From assembly GCA_938022205.1 (NCBI GenBank), contig CALIEB010000018.1, forward strand, positions 1 through 52,235: 52,235 nt of DNA. The letters are read 5' to 3'. The DNA comes from an uncultured Anaerolineae bacterium (GTDB lineage Bacteria; Chloroflexota; Anaerolineae; Aggregatilineales; Phototrophicaceae). Shown here in pieces: positions 20,119 to 28,359 of the stretch (its first letter is position 1; the number at the start of each line of letters is the position of its first letter). The translations under genes and the position numbers were made by a program. The notes under the pieces are model-generated. The model saw only the letters and a list, made by a program, of their open reading frames with translations. It searched no databases and was not told the DNA's origin.

Positions 20119-21261
20119 TTAGGCGCGTTTGGGCAGCCGCCTGCCCCGTTTGGGCGCAGGGGCGGGCTGCCATGTCGGCGCGACCAACCACCACGATGCC
20201 GTCATCGTCAGCGCACTCATCAAGCACCACAAGCACGTTGCGCCTATCACGAACGGCTCAAGGAAGGTGAGGTACGCGCTAAAGACCACGCCTATGGCTG
20301 CGAACGTTTGCAGCGCGGGCAATGCCTGCGGCAAGCGGTCGCGCAACCCGTAAGCGGTGAGCATTGCCACATAGCCCAACGCGCCCAGCACGCCCAGTGG
20401 CAGCACGCCGAACAGCAGCGCGTAGGGGCTTTGCTGCACGGTGTTGCAGTTGCCAACCATGCCGCAAGCGGCTTCAACTTGCGCGGTTTCCACATAGGCG
20501 AGATATAGCGCAACCACCAAGCCCGCCGTCGCCGCCAACGGCAGCAGCGACAAGCTCTCGCGGGTTTGCGCGCTGCGCAGCAGCAGCAGCCCTGCCGTTG
20601 CCAGCACCACGCCCGCGCCGACTATCGCCAGCAGGTCGCCGCCGGCGGTCACGAGCAAGCTCAGACTTAACAGCAGCACGAACAGCATCAACCCCGCTGC
20701 CACGCGCATGCGCACGCGCTGTGCTTTGTTCCAAAGCGCGAGGGGCAGGCTGACGAGAGCCACGATTAGCACGACTAACGCCAGCGCGTTCGCCACGGGG
20801 TCAGCCGCCAGCCGCGCTAACACGCCGCCATCCGTAGCAGGCAAGCCGGTCTGTGCTGCGGCATAGGCGGTTAAGCCGTTGATGTCGGGGAGAGGAATGC
20901 CTCCTTTTGCCAGACCGTCGCGTATCAAGTCAAACGACCGTGCGGGGATTTCGCTGCCGCCGGTGAGTGCCACACCGTCAATAAACATCATCGGCACGAC
21001 CCAACGGTCTTGCGGCACGTTGTGCAGCTGGTAAACCGCAACAGCCAGCTGTCGCCCGACGGGGTCGCGCACGTCAATCTTGATGACGGTGAGCTGGTCG
21101 CCGAACGCCGCCTGCAACTTGGGCAGGTCGTTGGCGATGTATGCCACGCAGTGCGGGCAAGTGTGACTGTGCAGCAGCAGCACGTAGGCATGTGGCGCGT
21201 CTTGCGCCCGCACCACAAGCGCGCTTAAAAGCAGCAAGCTCAGCAGAACAAGGCGTTTCAT
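20119..21261 (-). CDS. Thioredoxin-fold / vitamin K epoxide reductase (VKOR) fusion protein
   Basis: About 380 residues, predicted to drive disulfide formation outside the membrane. An N-terminal signal or anchor (MKRLVLLSLLLLSALVVRAQ) is followed by a thioredoxin-fold domain with a CPHC active site (residues 35-38) and the cis-Pro region VPMMFIDG. Four to five membrane segments form a VKOR domain: the loop cysteines in CGMVGNCNTVQQSPY and the CLWC active site near the C-terminus. Known VKOR-Trx fusions usually have VKOR first; here the order is reversed. ATG 21276 is an alternative start. The gene is monocistronic, upstream of the str promoter. Confidence 0.88.
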   Translation of the reverse strand: MKRLVLLSLLLLSALVVRAQDAPHAYVLLLHSHTCPHCVAYIANDLPKLQAAFGDQLTVIKIDVRDPVGRQLAVAVYQLHNVPQDRWVVPMMFIDGVALTGGSEIPARSFDLIRDGLAKGGIPLPDINGLTAYAAAQTGLPATDGGVLARLAADPVANALALVVLIVALVSLPLALWNKAQRVRMRVAAGLMLFVLLLSLSLLVTAGGDLLAIVGAGVVLATAGLLLLRSAQTRESLSLLPLAATAGLVVALYLAYVETAQVEAACGMVGNCNTVQQSPYALLFGVLPLGVLGALGYVAMLTAYGLRDRLPQALPALQTFAAIGVVFSAYLTFLEPFVIGATCLWCLMSALTMTASWWLVAPTWQPAPAPKRGRRLPKRA

Positions 21262-21349
21262 CCTGTGACCTTTCATGTCAATTTGCCTTACGCTTCTAAT
21301 TATGACACCGCTGCGCCGCGCTTCTAAGTGCCGTAAGTCATGCGCACGG

Positions 21350-21378
21350 GTGACGATGCGCGCAATCGCGAGTATAAT
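21350..21378 (+). promoter_or_regulatory. Promoter of the beta-CASP gene
   Basis: GTGACG (21350-21355), a 17-bp spacer and a perfect TATAAT (21373-21378), about 30 bp before the ATG. The AAGGA ribosome-binding site lies between. Confidence 0.65.
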
Positions 21379-21413
21379 GGACGCGGATAGACCACACTAA
21401 GGAACATATCGCT

Positions 21414-24326
21414 ATGCTTAACCTCACCTTTTTGGGCGGCGCGGATGAAGTTGGTGCAAGCTGCCTGCTGGTGGAGATGGACGACAAACGCCTGTTGATT
21501 GACGCGGGCATCCGCATTTCACCAAAGACGCGGCGCGGCATCGAAGGTGACCAACTGCCTGACTTGCAGCCGATTAGCGCGTCGGGCGGCGTTGACTATC
21601 TGCTTGTAACCCACGCCCATACCGACCACACGGGCGCGCTGCCGCTCTTGCTTGAGCAATATCCCGACGTGCCGGTGTTCGCCACACGCCCAACGGTCAT
21701 GCTGACCAACATCTTGCAGCGCGACGCACAGCGCATCATGAAGACGCGCCAAGAGGAGGAAGGCGAGTTGCCGATTGTCGACGAAGTGGCAGCCATGCGC
21801 TTGCTCAACGCCTTCCAGATAGTCGAGTTTGAGCAAACGGTGCGGCTGGGCGACACGCTGCAGATGACGTACCACGCGGCGGGGCATATCATCGGCGCGG
21901 CATCGATTGTGCTGGAAGGTGCGGACGGCGTGCTGGTTATTTCTGGCGACCTGTCGCTCACGCCACAGCGTGCGGTCGGACGCGCCAAGCTGCCGCGCGT
22001 CAAGGCAGACGCGCTGGTGCTGGAAAGCACGTATGGCGGGCGGCTGCACGCCAACCGTGACGCAGAAGAAAAACGCCTCGTGCAGACGCTCAAAGCCATT
22101 ACCGAAGGCGGCGGGCGCGCGCTCATTCCCGCGTTTGCGCTGGGGCGCGCCCAAGAGGTCGTGCAAATCCTGCTGGCGTACCGCGACGAGCTTACCGTGC
22201 CGGTGTACGTGGACGGCATGGTGCGCGCCGTCTGTCAGGGCTACCGCGCCTTTGCCGACTTGCTGCCACCGCTGACGGTCAAGGCGGCGGGCGACGCTGA
22301 CTTGTTCTTTCGGCGCGGGATTGTGCCGGTTGAAAGCACCGCGCACCGCAACGAGCTAATGGCCAACAGCGCGCCCGCCATCATCATCGCCAGCAGCGGC
22401 ATGTTGACGGGCGGCGCGTCGGCGGCGTGGGCAAAGGAGCTTATCGGCGGCGAGCGCAACGCTATTCTGCTGACGGGCTACCAAGATGAAGAGTCACCCG
22501 GTCGCGCCTTGCAAGCCCTCATCGCCGGCGAAACGGCGCGCATTAAGATTGACGGCAAAAACTACGACGTGGCATGTGCTGTCGACACCTACTCGCTTTC
22601 GGCGCACGCCGACGAGGCGGAGCTGGTGAGCGTTGCCGACGCGCTGGGCGCGGAACACGTTTTCTTGGTGCATGGCGATAGCATCGCCCGCAGCAGCCTC
22701 GCTCACGCGCTGCGCCAGCGACAAAAGCGCGTCACGCTGCCCAAAGTTGGGCAAACCGTGCGCCTCACCTTCCCGCCGCGCAGTTGGGCGCGCAAAGCCA
22801 AACGCGACGCGCTAACGGGTGGCAGCGCAGCTGACCCCGCACAGCTGTGGGAATATCTCAAGGACGAGGCGGGCAGCTTCTTCAGCGCGCGCGAACTGGC
22901 ACGCATTTGGTTCAACGACGAGAAACGCGCCGCCGAAGTGGTGCGAACCCTAAGTGAGGGCATCTACTTCGCGCCTGATTGGCGCAAGCACGACACCTTC
23001 CGCGTGAAGACACCCCAACAAGTGGCGAAAACGCTGCGCTGCCGCGAGGTCATGCGTCATCATCCCGACCTGCTCGGGCAGTGCGTCGTGCTAAAAGATA
23101 GCGAGGACACCCTGCGCGTGGGCGTGGTGATTGGCACGCACGAAGAAGGCTTTGAGGCGATTGTCGCCCACACGCAAGGGCGCAACTACCCCGCCGACGC
23201 GCTCATTTGGGCATTAGGGCGTTGGGAAGGTGCGCCCGATGAGAAGACATTCAAGGCACAGCTGATGGACATGCTGACGCAAGCCAAGACGCTGCGCAGC
23301 GCGCTGCTGCCGCTGGCAGTGCGGCAAAACCTGCCCGACGCGCCGATTGACCCCGCCACGCTGTTGCCTGACCCGCTGCCCGAAGGCGTGAGCCGCCAGC
23401 TCGCGCTCTTGGCGGTGACCCTAGCGTTGGCGCAGGGAGGTGCGTCGTGGTCACCGCAAGGCATCATGCTACATGGCACAGTAGCTGACGAAGCACTGGA
23501 GCAGAACGCGGCGCGCGCGGTGGCGATGGCGCACTTTCCGCCGGAGGCGCGCTTGCGCAAGGTAGGCATGGACGTAGCGCAGAAGATTATCCTGCTCACG
23601 TTTGACTTTCCCGACCACGCCAGCGCGAAGTACGCGCCGCTCATCGCTGAACTGAGCGAAAAGACGGGGTGGCGCGTTGCGCTCAAGGGCGGCGTGAATC
23701 AACAAGCTCTCATGGAAGTGTTATTAGAGCTGGCTGGTAGCGATGCCAGTGTGAGCCGCCCGCCTTCGTACTTTATGGCGGAAAAGCGCATGTCCATCGG
23801 GCTAGCAGGCGTAACAGATGAGGAGGCGTTCGTGCGTGCCTTTGCCGACCAAACCGGCTTTACGTTAGAGCTAGACAAAAGCAGTGCCAAGCCACCCGCC
23901 GCACCCAAGCCCGCCGCCAAGCCGCCCAAGCCGGGGCAGCGCATGGAGATTAACGCTGCCTATGCGCACATTCGCGCCGCCCTCGAGCCGTTGGGCATGT
24001 ACAAGGTCGGGCTGAAAGACGGGGCGATTGTCGCCACGTTCGTCTCGCCGCAAGTGGGACAGCGACATTTAGCCCGCTTCGCCCAGCTTGAAGAAGAGAC
24101 AGGCTACCCGTTGCGGCTGCATCCCCACCCCAACCAGCAGCAGATTTTGCAGATGGCAGCGGCGCACATTAAACGCGCCGGCTGGGAACTGCGCAAGGGC
24201 TTGAGCATTTACATTGAGCGCGCTGAGATAGGCGCGGCTCTCGAGAGCCAGCCGACACCTGAAGCGTTCGCGCAAGTGAGCGCGGCGATTGAAGCCGACA
24301 CCGGCTACCGCTTGGTGCTGGCGTAG
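21414..24326 (+). CDS. Metallo-beta-lactamase/beta-CASP nuclease with duplicated C-terminal domain
   Basis: A 970-residue protein. Residues 1-460 form a metallo-beta-lactamase/beta-CASP RNase: motif 2 HAHTDH, motif 3 His in AAGHIIGAAS, motif 4 Asp in ISGDLS, beta-CASP motif A in LESTYGG, motif B in SAHADEAEL and motif C in FLVHGDS. The metal ligands look complete, so an RNA nuclease of the CPSF/Ysh1-like group is likely. About 500 extra residues follow. Residues ~714-821 and ~862-970 are tandem copies of one ~110-residue domain (both with KVG, a TF-xP segment, a TGW/TGY turn and NQQ). They are separated by a Pro/Lys linker. I do not recognise that domain; a nucleic-acid or substrate-binding role is inference. 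acpS follows 18 bp downstream. Confidence 0.85.
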   Translation: MLNLTFLGGADEVGASCLLVEMDDKRLLIDAGIRISPKTRRGIEGDQLPDLQPISASGGVDYLLVTHAHTDHTGALPLLLEQYPDVPVFATRPTVMLTNILQRDAQRIMKTRQEEEGELPIVDEVAAMRLLNAFQIVEFEQTVRLGDTLQMTYHAAGHIIGAASIVLEGADGVLVISGDLSLTPQRAVGRAKLPRVKADALVLESTYGGRLHANRDAEEKRLVQTLKAITEGGGRALIPAFALGRAQEVVQILLAYRDELTVPVYVDGMVRAVCQGYRAFADLLPPLTVKAAGDADLFFRRGIVPVESTAHRNELMANSAPAIIIASSGMLTGGASAAWAKELIGGERNAILLTGYQDEESPGRALQALIAGETARIKIDGKNYDVACAVDTYSLSAHADEAELVSVADALGAEHVFLVHGDSIARSSLAHALRQRQKRVTLPKVGQTVRLTFPPRSWARKAKRDALTGGSAADPAQLWEYLKDEAGSFFSARELARIWFNDEKRAAEVVRTLSEGIYFAPDWRKHDTFRVKTPQQVAKTLRCREVMRHHPDLLGQCVVLKDSEDTLRVGVVIGTHEEGFEAIVAHTQGRNYPADALIWALGRWEGAPDEKTFKAQLMDMLTQAKTLRSALLPLAVRQNLPDAPIDPATLLPDPLPEGVSRQLALLAVTLALAQGGASWSPQGIMLHGTVADEALEQNAARAVAMAHFPPEARLRKVGMDVAQKIILLTFDFPDHASAKYAPLIAELSEKTGWRVALKGGVNQQALMEVLLELAGSDASVSRPPSYFMAEKRMSIGLAGVTDEEAFVRAFADQTGFTLELDKSSAKPPAAPKPAAKPPKPGQRMEINAAYAHIRAALEPLGMYKVGLKDGAIVATFVSPQVGQRHLARFAQLEEETGYPLRLHPHPNQQQILQMAAAHIKRAGWELRKGLSIYIERAEIGAALESQPTPEAFAQVSAAIEADTGYRLVLA

Positions 24327-24344
24327 AGCAAGGAAACGAAGGCG

Positions 24345-24719
24345 ATGATACGCTGTGGCATTGACATGATTGAACACGCACGGGTTGAGCGCGGCATCGC
24401 ACGGCTAGGTGAACGCTTCATGCGCCGCTTCTTCACCGAAGGCGAACGCGCCGACTGTGAGGACGTGCCGCATCGTCTCGCCGCGCGCCTCGCCGCCAAA
24501 GAGGCCGCTGGCAAGGCACTCGGCACAGGCATTGGCGATGTGCGTTGGGTAGATTTGGAAGTGCGCGTGAACACGCCGCGCAAACGCCCCGTGCTGCTGC
24601 TGCATGGAGCGGCGCAAGCCCTCGCTGACGAGTTGGGCATTCGTGCTTGGGACGTGAGCTTGACGCACGCCGAGACTTATGCCGCCGCGATGGTGGTCAT
24701 GTGGTCATCGCTTGAATAG
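24345..24719 (+). CDS. acpS: Holo-[acyl-carrier-protein] synthase
   Basis: A 124-residue 4'-phosphopantetheinyl transferase that activates acyl carrier protein using CoA. It shows GIDMIEHARVER with the Mg-binding Asp, RLAAKEAAGKALGTGIG with the second acidic ligand, and WDVSLTHAETYAAAMVV. Length is normal. It is probably co-transcribed with the upstream nuclease gene. Confidence 0.95.
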   Translation: MIRCGIDMIEHARVERGIARLGERFMRRFFTEGERADCEDVPHRLAARLAAKEAAGKALGTGIGDVRWVDLEVRVNTPRKRPVLLLHGAAQALADELGIRAWDVSLTHAETYAAAMVVMWSSLE

Positions 24720-24770
24720 CGCAGCGTATTCCCGTAACTAACGCGAAAAACGGTGGCTGCGCTGCCTTTT
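24718..24770 (+). terminator. Intrinsic terminator after acpS
   Basis: AGCGCAGC (24718-24725, overlapping the stop) pairs with GCTGCGCT (24756-24763), with an inner CCGT/ACGG stem. GCC-TTTT follows on the plus strand. Confidence 0.6.
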
Positions 24771-24880
24771 CCCCGCGCAGCTGCCACAACTCCCCCTGCT
24801 TAAAGTCCTAGACACACTAACGTCCACCAACCTAAAGCCTAATCTAACAGAAATATAACCAATTTTATGACGCTACACCT

Positions 24881-24909
24881 TTGACTTTATCCGTATAACA
24901 CGCTATAGT
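24881..24909 (+). promoter_or_regulatory. Promoter of the OmpR-type regulator
   Basis: TTGACT (24881-24886), a 17-bp spacer and TATAGT (24904-24909) in a locally AT-rich stretch, 44 bp before the ATG. A second TATAAT at 24926-24931 has no matching -35. Confidence 0.75.
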
Positions 24910-24952
24910 TATCGTAACAGAATGTTATAATTTAAGGGGCATTAGGTTAGCG

Positions 24953-25711
24953 ATGACGCACAAAAGAAAAGTAGTTTTAGTTGAGGATGACTCCATTGTT
25001 CGCAATCTCATCGTAGATTTTTTAACGCAGCAAAAATATAGTGTTACTGCCTTCGAGGATGCGCCTTCTGCCTTAGAACACATTCGCAACAACGGTTTGC
25101 CGCATATCGTGCTGATTGACTTGTCGCTGCCGAGCATGCACGGCTTTGAGCTAGCCAGCGAGCTGAAAGGCATGTCGGACGTGCCAATCATCTTTGTGAC
25201 CTCAGCAGACGACACGGACACCATTGTGCATGGGCTTAGCCGCTACGCTGAAGATTTCGTGACCAAGCCTTTTGAGCTGCGTGAGCTTGAGGTGCGCATT
25301 CAAGTGGTGCTGCGTCGTCTACCAAGTTTTGACTATGCCAGTGAGCCGCGCTTAGTCGTGGATGACCACTTAGAAATCGAGTTTCCGCGCCACCGCATTT
25401 ATTTGAAAGGTGAGCAAAAAGTCCTAACCCCCACCGAAACCAAGCTCCTGCACGTGTTGGTGCGCAACGCACGCCACGTCGTGGAAAACCAATCGCTTAT
25501 TGCCCGCGTTTGGCCCGGCGAGGAAGTTTACGACGACACGCTGCGCGTGCATATGCACCGCCTGCGCCATAAGCTAGAGCATGACTCGCACCGTCCCTAC
25601 TACATTCAGACCGAGCGCAAAGTGGGCTATATGTTTACGGTACGTCCACGTGGGTGGGAAAACAGTAACAATAGCGACAACCACGATGATGTGCAAGTCG
25701 CCGGCGTTTAA
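24953..25711 (+). CDS. OmpR/PhoB-family response regulator
   Basis: 252 residues. The receiver domain has the acidic pair at E11-D13, phosphoacceptor D56 (VLIDLSLPS) and the conserved Lys in FVTKPFE. The winged-helix DNA-binding domain contains LTPTETKLLHVLV, DDTLRVHMHRLRHKLE and QTERKVGYMF. A hydrophilic tail (NNSDNHDD) ends the protein. No histidine kinase is adjacent, so its partner is unknown. It overlaps the convergent proB by 4 bp. Confidence 0.93.
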   Translation: MTHKRKVVLVEDDSIVRNLIVDFLTQQKYSVTAFEDAPSALEHIRNNGLPHIVLIDLSLPSMHGFELASELKGMSDVPIIFVTSADDTDTIVHGLSRYAEDFVTKPFELRELEVRIQVVLRRLPSFDYASEPRLVVDDHLEIEFPRHRIYLKGEQKVLTPTETKLLHVLVRNARHVVENQSLIARVWPGEEVYDDTLRVHMHRLRHKLEHDSHRPYYIQTERKVGYMFTVRPRGWENSNNSDNHDDVQVAGV

Positions 25712-26814
25712 GCCAGCAGCACGAGGTTGTTGCGATGCACCGCCTCGTCGCCGTAGCTGTACCCTAACACGTCGGCGATTTGCGCCGAACGCTTGCCCAA
25801 AATGAGCGCGAGCGCGTCGCTGTCGTAGTTAGACAGCCCGTGCGCGAGGTCATGTCCGTCGCGCGTGGCGATGCTGACCGTTGCGCCGCGCTTGAAAGTG
25901 CCTTGCACGGCGACGATGCCCACCGGCAGCAGGCTTGCGCCGTCGCGAGTGCGCAGCGCGCGTGCTGCCCCGTCGTCGACGATGAGCTTGCCCTGCGGGC
26001 GGTCGGTCAGCAGCCAGCGTTTGCGGCTTTCTAGCGCGCTGACGGTGGGCAAAAAGCGCGTGCCGAGCGGCTCGCCCGCCACAAGGCGCGGCAGCACGTC
26101 GGGCAGGCTGCCGCGTGCGATAACGCAGGTCACGCCGCTGCGCGTGGCAATTTGCGCCGCTTGCAGCTTGGTCACCATGCCGCCGGTGCCGACTTTGCTG
26201 CCTGCGCCGCCCGCCAGCGCGAACACCTGCGCGTCGATTTGTGGTACAGTGGTGATGAGTGTGGCATCGGCATGGGTGCGCGGGTCGGCGGTGTACAAGC
26301 CCTCTTGGTCGGTGAGAATGACGAGCAAATCGGCTTCCAGCGCGCTGGCGACCAATGCCGACAGGTTGTCGTTGTCGCCCACGCGGTTTTCAGGCGTGGC
26401 GACTGTGTCGTTCTCGTTGATGATGGGGATGATGCGCGCAGATAACAACATTTGCAGCGTGTCGCGAGCATTAAGGTAGCGCGTGCGGTGGCTGAGGTCG
26501 TCGCGGGTGAGCAGCACCTGCGCTACCGTGCAGTCAAAAATGGCAAACAAGTCCGCGTAAAGCTGCATCAGGCGGCTTTGCCCCACCGCGCTGAGCATCT
26601 GCTTGACAGGCATGGACTTATCCAACTGGGGAAAGCCTAAGGCTTCGCGCCCCGCCGCCTGCGCGCCGCTTGACACCATGATAACGTCATGCCCGGCGGC
26701 GTGCAGCCCCGCCACCTGCTGCACGAGGCTCAACAGGCGGGGTCGCTTCAAGCTCAGCGTGCCGTCGGTCAACGTGCTTGTTCCCAATTTGACGACAATT
26801 CGTTGTGGTTGCAT
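25708..26814 (-). CDS. proB: Glutamate 5-kinase
   Basis: 368 residues, first step of proline synthesis (glutamate to glutamyl-5-phosphate). The amino-acid-kinase domain shows IVVKLGTSTLTDG, MVSSGAQAAGREALG, INENDTVATPENRVGDNDNL and GTGGMVTKLQAAQIAT. A C-terminal PUA domain follows (GKLIVDDGAARAL through GLSNYDSDAL). The start is ATG 26814 (MQPQRIVVKLG); the 15 upstream open codons are unlike the family. proA is not adjacent. Confidence 0.96.
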   Translation of the reverse strand: MQPQRIVVKLGTSTLTDGTLSLKRPRLLSLVQQVAGLHAAGHDVIMVSSGAQAAGREALGFPQLDKSMPVKQMLSAVGQSRLMQLYADLFAIFDCTVAQVLLTRDDLSHRTRYLNARDTLQMLLSARIIPIINENDTVATPENRVGDNDNLSALVASALEADLLVILTDQEGLYTADPRTHADATLITTVPQIDAQVFALAGGAGSKVGTGGMVTKLQAAQIATRSGVTCVIARGSLPDVLPRLVAGEPLGTRFLPTVSALESRKRWLLTDRPQGKLIVDDGAARALRTRDGASLLPVGIVAVQGTFKRGATVSIATRDGHDLAHGLSNYDSDALALILGKRSAQIADVLGYSYGDEAVHRNNLVLLA

Positions 26815-26875
26815 AATAGAGTAAGGTGTGTGGTAACAACATCGCCAATTATAGCGCACCTGAAGTGATGACGCG

Positions 26876-27430
26876 ATGCTAGAGACTAAGATTGCCTGCC
26901 AGCTAGAGTTTAGAGTGACAGACAGCGAACGTTACGCAGCATTTGAGCGATTCTTTGCCACGTTAAGCGCGTGGACACAGCAGCGTTACAGCGGCAGCGG
27001 CACGACCGCTATCGACGAGACGCAGCAGGTGCGCGCTGTCAACCCGCGCATGTCGCAGCTGGAGGACAGCACGACCAAAGACCGCAGCGCAAACTGGTTG
27101 TTGGTGCTGCGCCCCAGTGACCTCGAGCTGTTGGGCATGCCACCGCATCTCGACAGCTTGCAGTGGGTGGGCAAGTGGCGCACGCTCAGCCGCGCCGAAC
27201 GCCGCGAACAGCTCAAGGGCAATGCGTCCTTGCAAGCACTCGCCGAGTTTGTCGACATGCTCAAGCAGTTCGAGGATGTCCCATGCGAGCTGATGAGCTG
27301 CACACGCCCCGCACCCGACATCGCACGGCTAGCGTATCAAGCCCCTAGCATCACGCCTAAGCTCAAGAGCGCGCTGGAAAACCTGCTGATGTGCTTCGGC
27401 TTCTACAGCGTCCTTCGCGATGACTGCTAG
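26876..27430 (+). CDS. Hypothetical protein, 184 residues
   Basis: I do not recognise this family. It is a soluble protein with no signal peptide or membrane segment. Visible pieces are an N-terminal helical region (SERYAAFERFFATLSAW), a variable Ser/Thr-rich linker, then ANWLLVLRPSDLELLGMPPH and a helical C-terminus with two late cysteines. Coding bias matches its neighbours, and it is bounded by proB (divergent) and the aldolase (4-bp convergent overlap), which supports a real gene. Confidence 0.7.
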   Translation: MLETKIACQLEFRVTDSERYAAFERFFATLSAWTQQRYSGSGTTAIDETQQVRAVNPRMSQLEDSTTKDRSANWLLVLRPSDLELLGMPPHLDSLQWVGKWRTLSRAERREQLKGNASLQALAEFVDMLKQFEDVPCELMSCTRPAPDIARLAYQAPSITPKLKSALENLLMCFGFYSVLRDDC

Positions 27431-28074
27431 CGTGCCTTGCTGCGCACGGCCTCGATGGCGTTGCGAATGAGCTGCGCCCGTGAGCGCAAGCGCGACTCTG
27501 TCCACGTGCCGTCACCCGTGAGCCAGCCTGCCATGCCCGCCGCCACCGCGCCCGCTTGAATAAACTCCGCCGCGTTTTGCTCGTCCATGCCGCCGTTACA
27601 CATGAACTTCATGTGGTTAAGCGGCGCAAAAATCGCCCTGAAATAGGCTACCCCCAGCGTGCCAATCGGGAAAATCTTCAGCATCGGCACGCCCATCTGC
27701 CACGCCGCCACCGCCTCAGAAGGCGTGATGACCCCCGGCGCAACAAAGACGTTGTGCTTGAGCGCGACCTCAACCACTTGCGGCTGAAAAGCGGGCGACA
27801 CGATAAAGTCCGCGCCTTCGCCGATGACACGCTCCGCGTCCGCCGCCGAAAGCACCGTTCCCATGCCAACCGCCGCCTTGTCGCCAAAGCGTGCCTTAAG
27901 GGCGCGCATGGCTTCGATGGGCTGCACGCTGTTCATCGTGAGTTCAAAGGCGGCAATGCCTTCCTCAAACAGCACTTCAGCGGTGGGCAGCGCAACGCTG
28001 GGCGGAAAGTTGCCGCGTGTGCCTGCCATGATGCCGCTGCCTGTGACGAGTTCGTATACCTGCTGCACTTGCAT
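27427..28074 (-). CDS. eda: KDPG/KHG-type aldolase
   Basis: 215 residues, class I aldolase TIM barrel. The catalytic Glu (E44 in FELTMNS) and Schiff-base Lys (K133 in GVPMLKIFP) are in the expected places, with VGMGTVLSAADAERV and MCNGGMDEQN as phosphate-binding loops. The arginine that contacts pyruvate in the E. coli enzyme is not obvious (TMNS in place of TLRT), so the substrate could be KDPG, KDPGal or 4-hydroxy-2-oxoglutarate. No other Entner-Doudoroff gene is nearby. Confidence 0.88.
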   Translation of the reverse strand: MQVQQVYELVTGSGIMAGTRGNFPPSVALPTAEVLFEEGIAAFELTMNSVQPIEAMRALKARFGDKAAVGMGTVLSAADAERVIGEGADFIVSPAFQPQVVEVALKHNVFVAPGVITPSEAVAAWQMGVPMLKIFPIGTLGVAYFRAIFAPLNHMKFMCNGGMDEQNAAEFIQAGAVAAGMAGWLTGDGTWTESRLRSRAQLIRNAIEAVRSKAR

Positions 28075-28142
28075 GGGGGTCTCCTTTGGGGGTAACAGCG
28101 TTGTATGGTGGTTGCTGCCTATTCTATCGGCACTCCCCCTTT

Positions 28143-28227
28143 GTCACAAGTGATGCCTATCGCGCCCTGCCACCCCGCCCACCCACGCCAGCAGCGAGCC
28201 AACGCTACACCCTTCGTCACAAGTGAT
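28143..28227. promoter_or_regulatory. Twin TCACAAGTGA sites in the eda / P-ATPase intergenic region
   Basis: GTCACAAGTGAT occurs at 28143-28154 and again at 28216-28227, 73 bp apart (about seven helical turns). Each contains TCAC-AA-GTGA, an imperfectly symmetric operator-like core. They lie in the 285-bp gap between divergent eda (-) and the ATPase gene (+). No well-formed sigma70 promoter was found there. Confidence 0.4.
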
Positions 28228-28359
28228 ACTAGGTCGCGCCAAACCCCCTAAGAATTGGGGGAAAGTGGGCAAAAATAACTTGATAATAGCTTCTCTTTTG
28301 CCGCTTGGTGCTAAAATAAGCACAAGAGCTACCTATTCTGCTGAAAGAGTGAGCATCCT

